Source: Tetrahymena elliotti 4EA (taxonomy: Eukaryota; Ciliophora; Oligohymenophorea; Hymenostomatida; Tetrahymenidae). Taken from it: a stretch of DNA of 64,000 nucleotides. This document shows, piece by piece, positions 54,231 to 64,000 of the stretch. The notes beneath the pieces are model-generated. The model did no database searches. It saw nothing but the letters and a program-made list of their open reading frames with translations, and had not been told where the DNA came from. Each line of letters begins with the position of its first letter. Position 1 is the first letter of the stretch. Made by a program: the position numbers and the translations under genes. The stretch is taken from assembly GCA_000231825.2 (NCBI GenBank), contig JH720369.1, positions 208,227-272,226 of the forward strand. Direction: 5' to 3'.

Positions 54231-55896
54231 AAAATATTACTTCATTAGCTCTAAATTAACAATATTTATTAATATTTTTGTTGTTCTGTAACAAGATTAA
54301 TTTACACCCCAAAATATCGAAGGTTTTATTTATAAAATTTGTTTTTAATTTGGAGCCTTTTTTCATTTTTATAAAAAAACTCTTTTGAATTTAGAAAATC
54401 TTTGAAGAATTTAAAAATCTTCTTTAAGAATAAAAATAGTTCATGTAGGATTTTTGATCTTTATAAAAAAAATTTTTTTCCAAGAGTGGTAAAAAAGGTA
54501 CTAGTTTAAAAAATCTTTTAGCAAGAAAAAAAAACAAATGTAAACTTGATTTGCAACCAAAAAGAAATAGATACATCAAAGATACTGTAACTAGTTACTT
54601 TTTACATCTGAAGAGAATACCTTATATTTAAAATCCAAAAATCTATGAAAAAATATTTAAAAGTTAAAACAGAAAATAAAGATGTCAGACAAACCAAATG
54701 TTTCTAAAAATTATTTTAAATTTGAGCAATATAGAATTTTTATTTGAAAATAATCAATCAAATAATCAATTTTCAAAAAAAATTAGATTGAATAATTAAT
54801 TATCTATTCTTTATATTTTACAAAAAGCATACATTCTTTGAAATAGACCTAAAAACCTTTTTAAGATTAGTTAGATTCCATCACTTAATAATCCTAAAAT
54901 AAAATCATGTTAAATAATAGATTCATTATTATTTATCAAGAGATTATTTTAAATAATCGAAGCTTGCAATTCAAATCTTATTATGAAATTGTTTGCATAA
55001 AAAATACAAAATTAAAAGTTTCTTCTATTAAAGGATTTTGGGAAAATATTCAGGAATTTAATTTTTAGAAATTTATTTACAAAAATTTTTTGATAGAAAA
55101 ATAAGATTAAATAATGATTCAGGTATTTTTTTGAAATTTATTAATAGCAGCATACTGATTATATTTTTTTATGAAGTAAAATAAGGATTGTCTATTATTT
55201 GCAAAAAATTTTTATTGGAAATCATTCTACCTTTTTTAATTTTGTTCATTATTAAAATTAATTTTTAAAAAATGTTAGCAAAAATGAAATAGAAGTAAAT
55301 TATAAGGTGGTTTACTTTTGAAACTTTTCATAAAAATACAACTTTAAACAATATATATTTCTTACATTGAAAAATAAGAATGAGATGTAAAATTAGTTTT
55401 AGATAGGATATTTTTTATATTAACAAATATCAAAAGAAAAAAAGTAATCATCAAAATTATTTACAGAATGCGTTAAGATTAAATTGTAGTTAATCAATAA
55501 ATAAGATAAAGAAAATTTATAGATTTATTCGATCAAACATTTTTTTAAAAAAATTTACTGATTGCACTTATCATCAAATTATATTTGTGTGATATTGAAG
55601 ATTTTTATATTAACAATACTTTCTTTGCGGATGAATGAAATTTAGCTAATTTTCTATGAAATCATATAAGATTTATTTACTTATTCAACAAGAATTTTTG
55701 GTAATTAAAGATTTTTAATAAATAAAAACAATTAATTAATATATTAAGTAAATTTGTTCATAAATAAATAATTAGAAAACAAAACAAAAAAAACTCTAAT
55801 TCTTCCAATAAAATTATTTTTTGCTAATACAAAACAAGCATTTAAGATTAAGGAGCATATAACAAATAAAGAAACCTATACTTTAGAATACATATA
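54231..55896. other. AT-rich intergenic region
   Basis: About 1.67 kb of A/T-dominated sequence with no supportable gene or structured RNA. The right end should contain the TMC-like gene's promoter. Confidence 0.5.
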
Positions 55897-58800
55897 ATGA
55901 CTAGACGCAATAAATAAAAGAAATAAAATCATGGTAAAAGTAGCTCAGAAGAATCATCTTAATCTGAGTCATCTGAATCTTCTGAGTCTTAATCAGAGTC
56001 TTCAGGATCTGAAGATGACAGATAATAATAGCGAAGAGGAACATAAAAGAGAACAACTCAAGTGAGAAAGTAGACTCAAAGAAAGCCTACTTAGAATGAA
56101 AGAAAGTAAGGAACATTAACTTACATAGGAAAAATTGGTCGTTCTTAGTAAGATATTAAAGATGATGATGATGACTACAATTTTACTCAATAAAGAGGAG
56201 GGGCTAGAAAACCAACATAAGTAGTAAGAGGTAGTGAGACTACAGCACCTGAAATAAAAAGATCTAATTAAAGAGGAATGACAAAAATTTAAGCAATTAA
56301 TATAATTTCAAATTTAGAAAATGAGTTGGTTATTGAAAAAACAAAGCAAGAACAGCTATAAAAAGAAAAATAAGAATAAGATTAGTTAGTGAGGAATGAA
56401 GTAATACATCTAAATTAAGAAAGATTACTCCTTCTCAAAAAGGTAGATCAGAAAAAAAATCATATTTAAACAATCCAAAAGAAATTAGAAGAATAAAAAC
56501 AAAACAATGTTGACATTATTTCGACTAAAAAGTCTAAGAGAGAAGGTGGATTTTTCAAGACTCTCTCTTCAATCAACTAGTTTTTCTTTGATAATTATTT
56601 ATTTTCGTCATACAGCTACAAGATGGCCAACTATTTTGATAACAAGGTTTATGAACACTTTGCATTTCTTTCTTATTTCATTAACAATTCGATGCTGGCT
56701 TTCTTCATCTTGATTTATCTTTTAATTAATTAAATCGTTTCAAACCATTCAAACTACTCAAATCTCTCACTTTTCTTTTCTTTTACGTTTGATTCTAACG
56801 TACCTGCTTTTGTTTTGCTGTGTTTACTCGTTTTAATTTCTCAAATTGTAATTGCTTTTATTAAATTCGATAAATACAAAAGCAAAAGAGTTAGAGAAAT
56901 AGCAAGATACTCATCCAAAATAAATATTTTCAAGCTTGTAATTAGTGAGTACAATTGGAAAATTTAGAATAGAACTTAATTAGAAAAGGTTTAGCTAGCG
57001 TTCTAATAAAGAGCCTCATTTCTATTGCATGTCCAAAGCGCAAGAACTAAATTTCAACAAAGCGATAATGACTTTAGCATATACATCTTTCAAATATTTG
57101 GCTTTGTCTTGTCTTGCGGAATAGTTGCTGGTCAAATGTAGGATTTTATTTTTTTCTTTATTTAAATGGATGTTTGGTTGGTTGGTTGATATTAAGACGA
57201 TATGATGAATGAATTATTTATTCCTTAATTTTATGGATTAAAATAAGCCATTAAATTAAAAAAAAATTATTTGATGAGAATGTAAGTTTCAAAACAATCT
57301 TTCTGATATGAATTCAAGTATTCCCAATTTGATTCAATGATTTTTATTGATTTCTTTTAGAAATATTTTTTTTTGATTAAATATTTTCAGCCAAGTTATA
57401 TTTTTTTATAATACTTAACTTACTTTTTCGACATTACAATTTTTTTTTGAAATAAATAAAGAATAGGAATTTAGTTGTTATTATAAGATGGAAGGATGAA
57501 CATAGCGGATGATTAAAATCTAAATATTTTTATCTAGAGCATAATTATAACTTTTATTTGCTTGATAGGAAGCTAATTGACTTAATTATTTTACTCTTTT
57601 GAGTAATTAAAAGGACTTTTCTATAAATAGTTGAGATACTTCTTGATGCAGATTATTCCTTGTTGTTATTATATATTAATTAAAACATTAGTTTTGTTTT
57701 CAAATAAATACTAAATGCCCAGCTTTATTAAAGTAGAACCTTTTATGGGTAACACTTATTCTTGCCCTAATGAATAGCTAGCATATGAATTAATCATATT
57801 TATGCTTACATATTGCCTAGTTGCCATGATTTATACTTACTTTTAGATCTTCATTCAATACGTACTTAAGAAATGTAAGGACAGAGGTAGAGAATCTAAA
57901 AACTCTTTAGCTATGAAATATTTATTCTATGTTCGTTTTAGATCTTGCTAACAGACTATTCCATTTTTAATTGTTTTCTTCCTTATGATATGCATTATTC
58001 CTCTAAATCCATTCATTGTAGTAGTGAATTTCTTTGTATTTATCTTTGTTTTCATTCACAACTACCTTTAAGCTAAAAGATTCTTCTTACCCTAATTTGA
58101 TAATTTTTCTTCCACTATGATTAAGGGAATGATAATAAAATTGCTCTCTATCAGTATTTTCCTTGGATTGATTTATCAAATTATCTTATTTAGTCTTGAT
58201 TATGATTTAGGATTTTTTATTAAAAATGGCAGTGTGGTTGATTGTGGACCATTCACAAGAGGTGAAAGTGCCATCAATCATATATGGGATAATCTTGGGT
58301 CTTTTTCTTAATTTTTATTAGTTATAACATGGAAGCCAATTATATTATTCTTTTTAGCTCTATTTATATTAATTTCTATCAGTTCAGCAAATTAAATAAA
58401 TGAATGGTAGAAATAATATTAAGAAAAAGATAATGAGTTGAGAGCCATAAAGCGCTTTTATAGTAAAGAAGTAAATAATCTTGAGGATAAAATTATGTAT
58501 GCTTAAAAAAATATAGAAAATATTGTTGATGATGATATATAATAGATACAACTTGAATAAGACAATAAAAATAAACGTTTATCTAATGACATGATAGCAA
58601 ATGACTCAGATAAAATCCCTCTCATGCGTGTTCCAGGATAGACTCTTGGCTCTCAATAAAATCTTGGAAACGGTAGTATGATCTCAACATTCATTTAAAA
58701 TAACAAAGAAAGTGACTCTTTAATATAAAATTTGAATAACAATTATTAAACAAGAACCTCAAATATGACCTTAAATGTTCCTTAAAAATCAGCATAATAG

Positions 58801-58962
58801 CTAACAACGTCTATTGGTACTCCATATAGTTAAGGAAACAACAGCCTTAAGTAAGATTCTCCATTAAGAGTAAACTAAATAGGCAATAATTCTTAGAGTC
58901 CATTAACAGTTAACATAGGGCCTAAATCAATATTTAACAGCAATCTTTTGAAGAGAAATTGA
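55897..58962 (+). CDS. TMC-like multi-pass membrane protein
   Basis: Two exons, 55897..57137 and 57462..58962 (324-nt intron, GTAGGAT/TAAATAAAG), 2,742 nt, 913 residues in phase. The N-terminal 220 residues are cytosolic: a Ser/Glu tract (SSEESSQSESSESSESQSES) then basic, Gln-rich sequence. At least eight transmembrane helices follow, e.g. AFFILIYLLINQIV, VPAFVLLCLLVLISQIVIAF, IFGFVLSCGIVAG, FIQSIIITFICLIG, LIIFMLTYCLVAMIYTYFQI, IPFLIVFFLMICIIPLNPFI, IIKLLSISIFLGLIYQIILF and PIILFFLALFILISI. A CGPF motif lies near residue 674 in the last extracytosolic loop (VVDCGPFTRGESAINHIWDN), as in transmembrane channel-like (TMC) proteins. TMC assignment rests on this motif, helix order and length; other channel superfamily members (OSCA/TMEM63, TMEM16) are alternatives. 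The C-terminal 200 residues are Asn/Gln/Ser-rich and cytosolic. Ends at TGA 58960-58962. Confidence 0.7.
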
Positions 58963-58968
58963 ACCTAT

Positions 58969-59028
58969 TTGCTAAATTTAAATATTAATCTATCATCATT
59001 GCTAAATTTAAATATTAATCTATCATCA
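58969..59028. repeat. Exact 30-bp tandem duplication
   Basis: Two perfect head-to-tail copies of a 30-base word (TTGCTAAATTTAAATATTAA then TCTATCATCA) start seven bases after the TMC-like stop codon, within its 3' UTR. A recent slippage or duplication event. Confidence 0.95.
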
Positions 59029-59903
59029 AAAAGATAAATTTTTTATCTAAGAAACAAAAAGCAAAACTTCCTTCTCTATTTTGCCAAACATGTATTACAA
59101 ATTAATTTAATATAATAAATCCTAAGAAAAAAAACAATTTACAGTACCCATATAAAATATATTTATATTTCAAATCTAAATTAACTTTATTAAAATACAG
59201 ACAGATACTTTTTAATTTCATATACCTTTATACATATAAAATTTTATTTAAAATTTAATATTTTTCTCTTGTTGGTTTAAAAAGTGATTAAAAAGTGGTT
59301 GGTTAATTAAAAATGATATAGAGATCAAATACGATTCAAAAGCTAAAGTAAAGCAATACAGATTACATACATACATACATTATTTTAATATAGAAATAAT
59401 TATTTTTAATAAAACAATATACATTTAATTTAGCATTTTTACATTTTTTTTACTAATATTTAAAATTATTACATAGTTATTTTTAAGATGTTTAAATATC
59501 TTCTGTATTGAAAAATATATTATTCATTTATCTCTTTTTTAATAAATATTTGAAAATTTTTATTTCTAATTTTATTACTTAAAAATACTCTTTAAATAGA
59601 TTTAACAGCTAAACTTCCAAAACTAATCAACATCAAATACAAAATTTAACTTTGTGATTTTTTGATTTTTTTGTAGGATTTTAAGTAACTAATTATTAAG
59701 ACATTATTTCATTTTTGTAGTTAAACTTTAAACTTTAATTAATTATTGGGTTGATAAAATAATTTATTTCAGCCTAAAAACATAATTTGACTTGTAATCT
59801 AAAGAAAATAAATATTTGCTAATGATTTCTTAATTGAAAATATCTTAATTAATTATTTTTTGTTTTTGATTAATGCTTATCAAATAATTTGCTGATTTTT
59901 TTC
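59029..59903. other. AT-rich intergenic region
   Basis: Contains a short CATA microsatellite near 59366-59380. No gene recognised. Confidence 0.45.
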
Positions 59904-61798
59904 ATGAGTTATCTGATAAAATAAAGCCTTTAGCTAAAAATAAATGTAAAAAATAATACTATGTTGATATTATAAAATTTTATTTAAAAATAAATGTTTA
60001 AATAAAAAGATCAACAAATAATATTGATTGATGTTTAATAGAAGTCTATTCAAACTACTAACTCTTTGATTGATGTTATCAAAAATAGTGATTGGCAAAA
60101 GATAACTCCAATAAAAACATTTTTCAACAAAAAGCTAAACCAATTTCTTTAACAAGAAGGAGATCATGTTGGATTTGTTATTCTCTCACTAGATTAAATT
60201 ATTTCTGATGTAAATTATTCTTTAAAATAATTTATTAACAAAACCATTGTCAAAGTTAATTTATTTTAGCAGTGCAGATCTTTTAAAGTTTAGAAGGGCA
60301 TTAAAGCTGTACTAAAATGAAATCATGACTTGCTTAAGCTAATATCTTAGAGAAAACTTTACTATTGCTGAAAGTTATAACTTTGAAACAATTAAATACC
60401 CTTTTCATAAAAATAATACTAGGGAAGCTCAATAATTGTTAAACATTTTTGATAGTTTTTTGAAGCAAAATAAAAATATTCCACAAGTAAAAAAATTGAA
60501 AAGAAATATAATATCTTCTTAACTTTTTGTTTATTTATCTATTTATTTATTTATTTATTTATTTATTCATACTTATTAAATACCTAGTTTGAGAGTGTTT
60601 TCATTAAAAGAAGATTTTAAGATTCACCAACATTTGAAATATCTCTTCTGTCAGAAAGAATACTTTACATAGAAAAATTATATTGCTAAAATTGGAATAA
60701 TGGAAGTCAAATAAACTAAACATTCTACAAAAAAAACATAATTGCGTTAAATTTCAAAGGATCAGAATTTTTGAATACAACTCATAACATATCAGAAGAG
60801 TATTTTTTGGGTTAAATGGAGCTTTTAGAAAGCATTTAAAATTAGTTGATTTATCTTTAATAAAATTTAAATTTAGATATGATAATATCTTCAAATCACC
60901 CATCAGATCAGCTTCTTCATATCTTTAAGAAAATAAAATTAGATTTTATGGTACTCATTTTTTTTTTAATTTATAAAAATAATTTCTTAGACTTAATTAT
61001 TTTGATACAATTTTAACATTTTCATCTTTTTTTGATTTCAAAATATTGGTTTGTTAATAAAAGTGTAACATAATTGCTGTGGCTATTAATTAGATCTGAA
61101 TAATGATTCATAATAATTAAAAATTTGGCGCAATTAATCAAATTATTACTATTTCTTCAATGCTAATAGATTAATTTTAAGCAATAAAAAATAAATGGAT
61201 AATAAGGATTCTCTTTTAAAATATATAAAAAAAGGTAGTAGATAAGTAAGACTTGAAAAATATGATCAACTAAGCAGGGTTGAAGTTGTACAAGATATAA
61301 TAACTAGGAGAGATTAATAAACTAGATGAGATTTTTTGTATGATTGCATATCTTACATAAGAGAATTAAGAATTATCATATTATCTTAGAATAAAAGATA
61401 AAAATCACTACTCTCTTTGTTTTGAATACCACAGCATTTAGAATAAATTTTATTTAGAAGCTCTTTCAAAGAGAATACTGAACTATTGCAGATAATATTA
61501 AGATAATAATTATCAGTCTCTCCTGGTTTAAGAGCATAAAGGTTATCTCTATTAAAATGAGGCACTGATTAAATAGGTTACAGAAAATTTAGTTAGCAAA
61601 AACATAACCCTCATAAATGAATCAGATTTCTTTTATGTTTAGAAAATTTTATTTTACATTGTAAAAATAATAAATAACAAAAATATATTTCCTTAAAATT
61701 GCTCAGTAAGTCTTGGCCTAATGTAAAATTCTTAATTATAAACTGCCCTTACTTTTAATTAAATTTGATTTTTATCAAAATAGTTTACATTCTTTTGA
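59904..61798 (+). CDS. Unknown protein, multi-exon
   Basis: A model of six exons: 59904..59945, 60042..60209, 60289..60486, 60588..60950, 61235..61705 and 61784..61798. They total 1,257 nt, 418 residues, in phase. The first four exons fit cleanly (MSYLIKQSLQL, then SLIDVIKNSDWQKITPIKTF, RRALKLYQNEIMTCLSQYLR, SPTFEISLLSERILYIEKLY). Exon 5 is read VVDKQDLKNMINQAGLKLYK and LSYYLRIKDKNHYSLCFEYH. The exon 4/5 join (284-nt intron) and the last exon are uncertain; exon 5 could instead begin a separate gene with an ATG at 61103 in the same frame. The protein is mostly helical and soluble, with no domain I recognise. The intron at 60487..60587 holds a (TTTA)n microsatellite (about 60533-60567). Confidence 0.5.
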
Positions 61799-62391
61799 AG
61801 AGATTATTGATAACCTTAAAATATTACTCGGAGTTGACATTATTATTTGATTTTCTAGTAGTGCAAGATAATAATGCATAATTCATAAATACTTATGATG
61901 AAATTATTCTTTATATCTTGAAAAAATATGTCTTTATATCATAAATTTATTTAGGAGTATTAATTTTTAAATCAAAGTTAATGTGCTAATTTATTGTATT
62001 TTGCGTTCATGTCTGAATTTTGCTAACTAAGATGAATAAAATAGCAGTACTTGTTAAAATTACCTTACTACTCTCTTTTAATTTGACGTTAAGATGATTT
62101 TTTTTCAATATTGCTATTTTATATCCACAAATAAGATTAAATCTATTCCTTTTAGTCTAGTGAATATCCAAAATCCAATTAAAAAGCCTGAAGTTTTTTA
62201 TCAATTAATTTTCTGTATTTTTTCACTGAAGCAAATTTTTCTAAGTAAAGCAAAAGAAAGTTTAAAGCAAAAAAGAAAGAAACAAATAAATAAATACATT
62301 AAAGTTTCATATTTTTTGATAAGAAGTTAAAGTAAAAGTAATCAGTAGCTGATTGTTTCATCATAAAATAGAAATTTAAATATAAATTTGA
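61799..62391. other. Intergenic spacer
   Basis: No supportable gene. A 78-codon plus-strand frame at 62094-62330 looks like AT-rich noise. Confidence 0.4.
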
Positions 62392-64000
62392 ATGTTTTCA
62401 TTAGCTCATAATATTGTTAAAGCTAAACAAGGCTTTTTTCATGTTAAACATAGAAATGATGAATTTGATGATGATGATGATTAAGATATAAATAATCCTA
62501 GAACCTTTGAAAAGATGGCAAAGGATGAAAAAAACAATAAAAATATTACTGAAGATAAATATTTCTTTAATAAATTGAATGATATCTTTTAAAAGTTTCT
62601 TGGACCTACTCTCAGAAGATAATACAATTACTTTTTGTGTGAAAAATTTGTAGAAGAAAGTATACTTAAAAGTCTTGATAGTATTGATTAGGAGGAGTTA
62701 TCAGATGTAATTTTTGTTTAAAATCATTTAAATAAATTTATTGTTATTGTCAGTCACATAACATTTTCATATAAAATGTTATAATAATGATGATTTGTTT
62801 ATGAAATGTTTATTATATTTTAAATATAAAGTATGCCATTAAGATACTACGTAAAGATATTGATAAACGTCTTTTTGAAGAGATTCTTATTTTACAGAAA
62901 ATAACAGAAAATGTAGAAGCATTTAAACATATTAGGGCAATAAAAGGAAGAGAAGTTCTTTTTACTTGTCTGAAAAATCTAAGATATAAATATGGGAAAA
63001 TGGGGTCATTTTTATAAAGATAAGATGAGCCTGTAAGGAGTTTATTTATAGTTATCAAAGGGCTTGTATAGGTAAAGACAGTAACAAACAAAGAAAGCAA
63101 TACTCCAAGGAATAATTTGGGTGTTAGTGGTTTCTCAAATCAATAAAAATAATTTCAAAATAGGGAATAATATGCTAAAGCAAATAATTATCTATAAAAA
63201 CATAAACTATAACGTAAATAAAGTAAATTATAAAAGAAGTTTAGTTTTTAAGAAAGCTTGGAGGAATTAAACTCACAAGGTAAGATTAAATGTGTTTACC
63301 TAAACAAAGGTTAAAGCTATGGAGATAAATACATACTAGCTTAAGATGATACCTTAGCTGAAAACCAAGCATACCTATTTGATAATTGTCATCTTGCCTA
63401 TCTAGACATTATGAAATTCAAAACCATTTTAGGTAATTCATTTATTATTTTTTAACAAATATTTTTAAGCAACAAAGATTATGCTTATTCAATCATGTTT
63501 TAATTAAGCTAAATTAATTTAAGAATTAATATAAAATAAATAAACTAATAGATGAGAGAGTATTACTAAAGTTACAAAAAGAAATTGCAGAGTTCAGCGA
63601 AATGAATCTCATAAACTAACTTGATCATAAATTTGTATCTGCTTTATATATTAGAACAAAGATGATAACTTTAAAGAGAAAAAATCTTTTGACAATTGAG
63701 AATGAAAATGCAGATTATGTATATTTTATCAAAGAAGGAGAAGTTAAACTCACTAAAAAGCTAATATACGATTAAACTAAAAATCCTAAGAAAGATGAAA
63801 AAATAGAGCCATAACATAATTCAAATTTAATCTAAGGAACATATCAAATTCCTCACTAGAAAATCTAGAATTTTGAATTAGCTATCTTGGTCAAAGGACA
63901 GTTTATAGGATTAGAAGAATTCTTCAGAGACTAACCATATTAATCTTCTAGCTTTATCTATTCTACAGAAGCCACTCTTTACTAAATACATCGTTATGTA
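62392..64000 (+). CDS. Cyclic-nucleotide-binding-domain protein, 3' end off the window
   Basis: Three exons visible: 62392..62706, 62832..63432 and 63552 to the edge, in phase. The intron donors and acceptors are GTAATTT/TATAAAG and GTAATTC/ACTAATAG. The ATG at 62392-62394 begins MFSLAHNIVKAKQGFFHVK, followed by an acidic run (DDDDDQD). Two domains resemble the cNMP-binding fold. The first (about 62900-63430) has GSFLQRQDEPVRSLFIVIKG, a beta-roll with Lys/Gln-rich insertion, then LNKGQSYGDKYILAQDDTLA and NQAYLFDNCHLAYLDIMKFK. The second begins at about 63640: MITLKRKNLLTIENENADYV then YFIKEGEVKL, with KGQFIGLEEFF further on. The phosphate-binding cassette Gly-Glu-x-Ala-Leu/Arg is not intact in the part visible, so nucleotide binding is unsure. 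Ciliates have many such CNBD proteins, some kinase-linked, some scaffold-like. No membrane segment is visible. Confidence 0.78.

Noticed and set aside
55897..58962. Calling the membrane protein a TMEM16 or OSCA channel
   Set aside because: CGPF loop and length fit TMC better; left as a stated alternative.
62094..62330. Plus-strand 78-codon frame
   Set aside because: Composition of AT-rich spacer, no conserved pattern, just upstream of a well-supported gene.
62813..63100. Minus-strand 95-codon frame
   Set aside because: Antisense shadow of the cNMP-domain gene exon 2.

Overview
The window reads as the somatic (macronuclear) genome of a ciliate, most likely a Tetrahymena. The DNA is very AT-rich. 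Long reading frames stay open only if TAA and TAG are read as glutamine and TGA is the sole stop. Short AT-rich introns run from GTA to AG. A standard-code translation breaks almost every gene here into fragments, so all models below were built by hand with the ciliate code and checked for splice phase. Most of the multi-exon models close to a whole number of codons.

Layout, left to right. 1-6909 (minus): large leucine-rich-repeat (LRR) gene running off the left edge. About 7956-8590 (minus): RING-like gene, partly resolved. 9863-12079 (minus): membrane-anchored RING-H2 ubiquitin ligase. 13000-24214 (minus): giant surface protein with furin-like Cys repeats, beta-propeller-like and beta-helix (GGAIY) regions and a multi-pass C-terminus containing an apparent frameshift. 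24659-25261 (plus): small membrane protein. 26549-27178 (plus): four-EF-hand protein. 29616-34511 (plus): kinesin with a kinesin-1-type motor. 35363-36833 (minus): GPI8/PIG-K, catalytic subunit of GPI transamidase, seven exons. 37326-37815 (plus): small unknown gene. 38471-38821: element with terminal inverted repeats. About 39170-40890 (minus): tandem 90-bp LRR array with an assembly gap and seven in-frame TGAs. 41531-47637 (plus): degenerate-kinase/MORN/LRR gene, ten exons. 48098-48238 (plus): 46-residue microprotein. 49499-52364 (plus): coiled-coil, Asn/Gln-rich protein. 52773-54230 (plus): methionyl-tRNA formyltransferase-like protein. 55897-58962 (plus): TMC-like membrane protein. 59904-61798 (plus): unknown gene. 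62392 to the right edge (plus): cyclic-nucleotide-binding-domain protein.

These are independent eukaryotic genes, not operons. Common themes are membrane and secretory biology (GPI anchoring, the giant surface protein, RING-H2 ligase, TMC-like protein), calcium or nucleotide sensing (EF-hand, cNMP domains), and expanded LRR families, including one that appears to be decaying. Mitochondrial translation is represented by the formyltransferase-like gene. I see no rRNA, no tRNA I can support, no CRISPR array and no prokaryotic operon. No undescribed system is demonstrated; the most unusual items are the TGA-riddled LRR array, the inverted-repeat element beside it, the degenerate-kinase/LRR fusion, and a formyltransferase lacking a canonical catalytic Asn.
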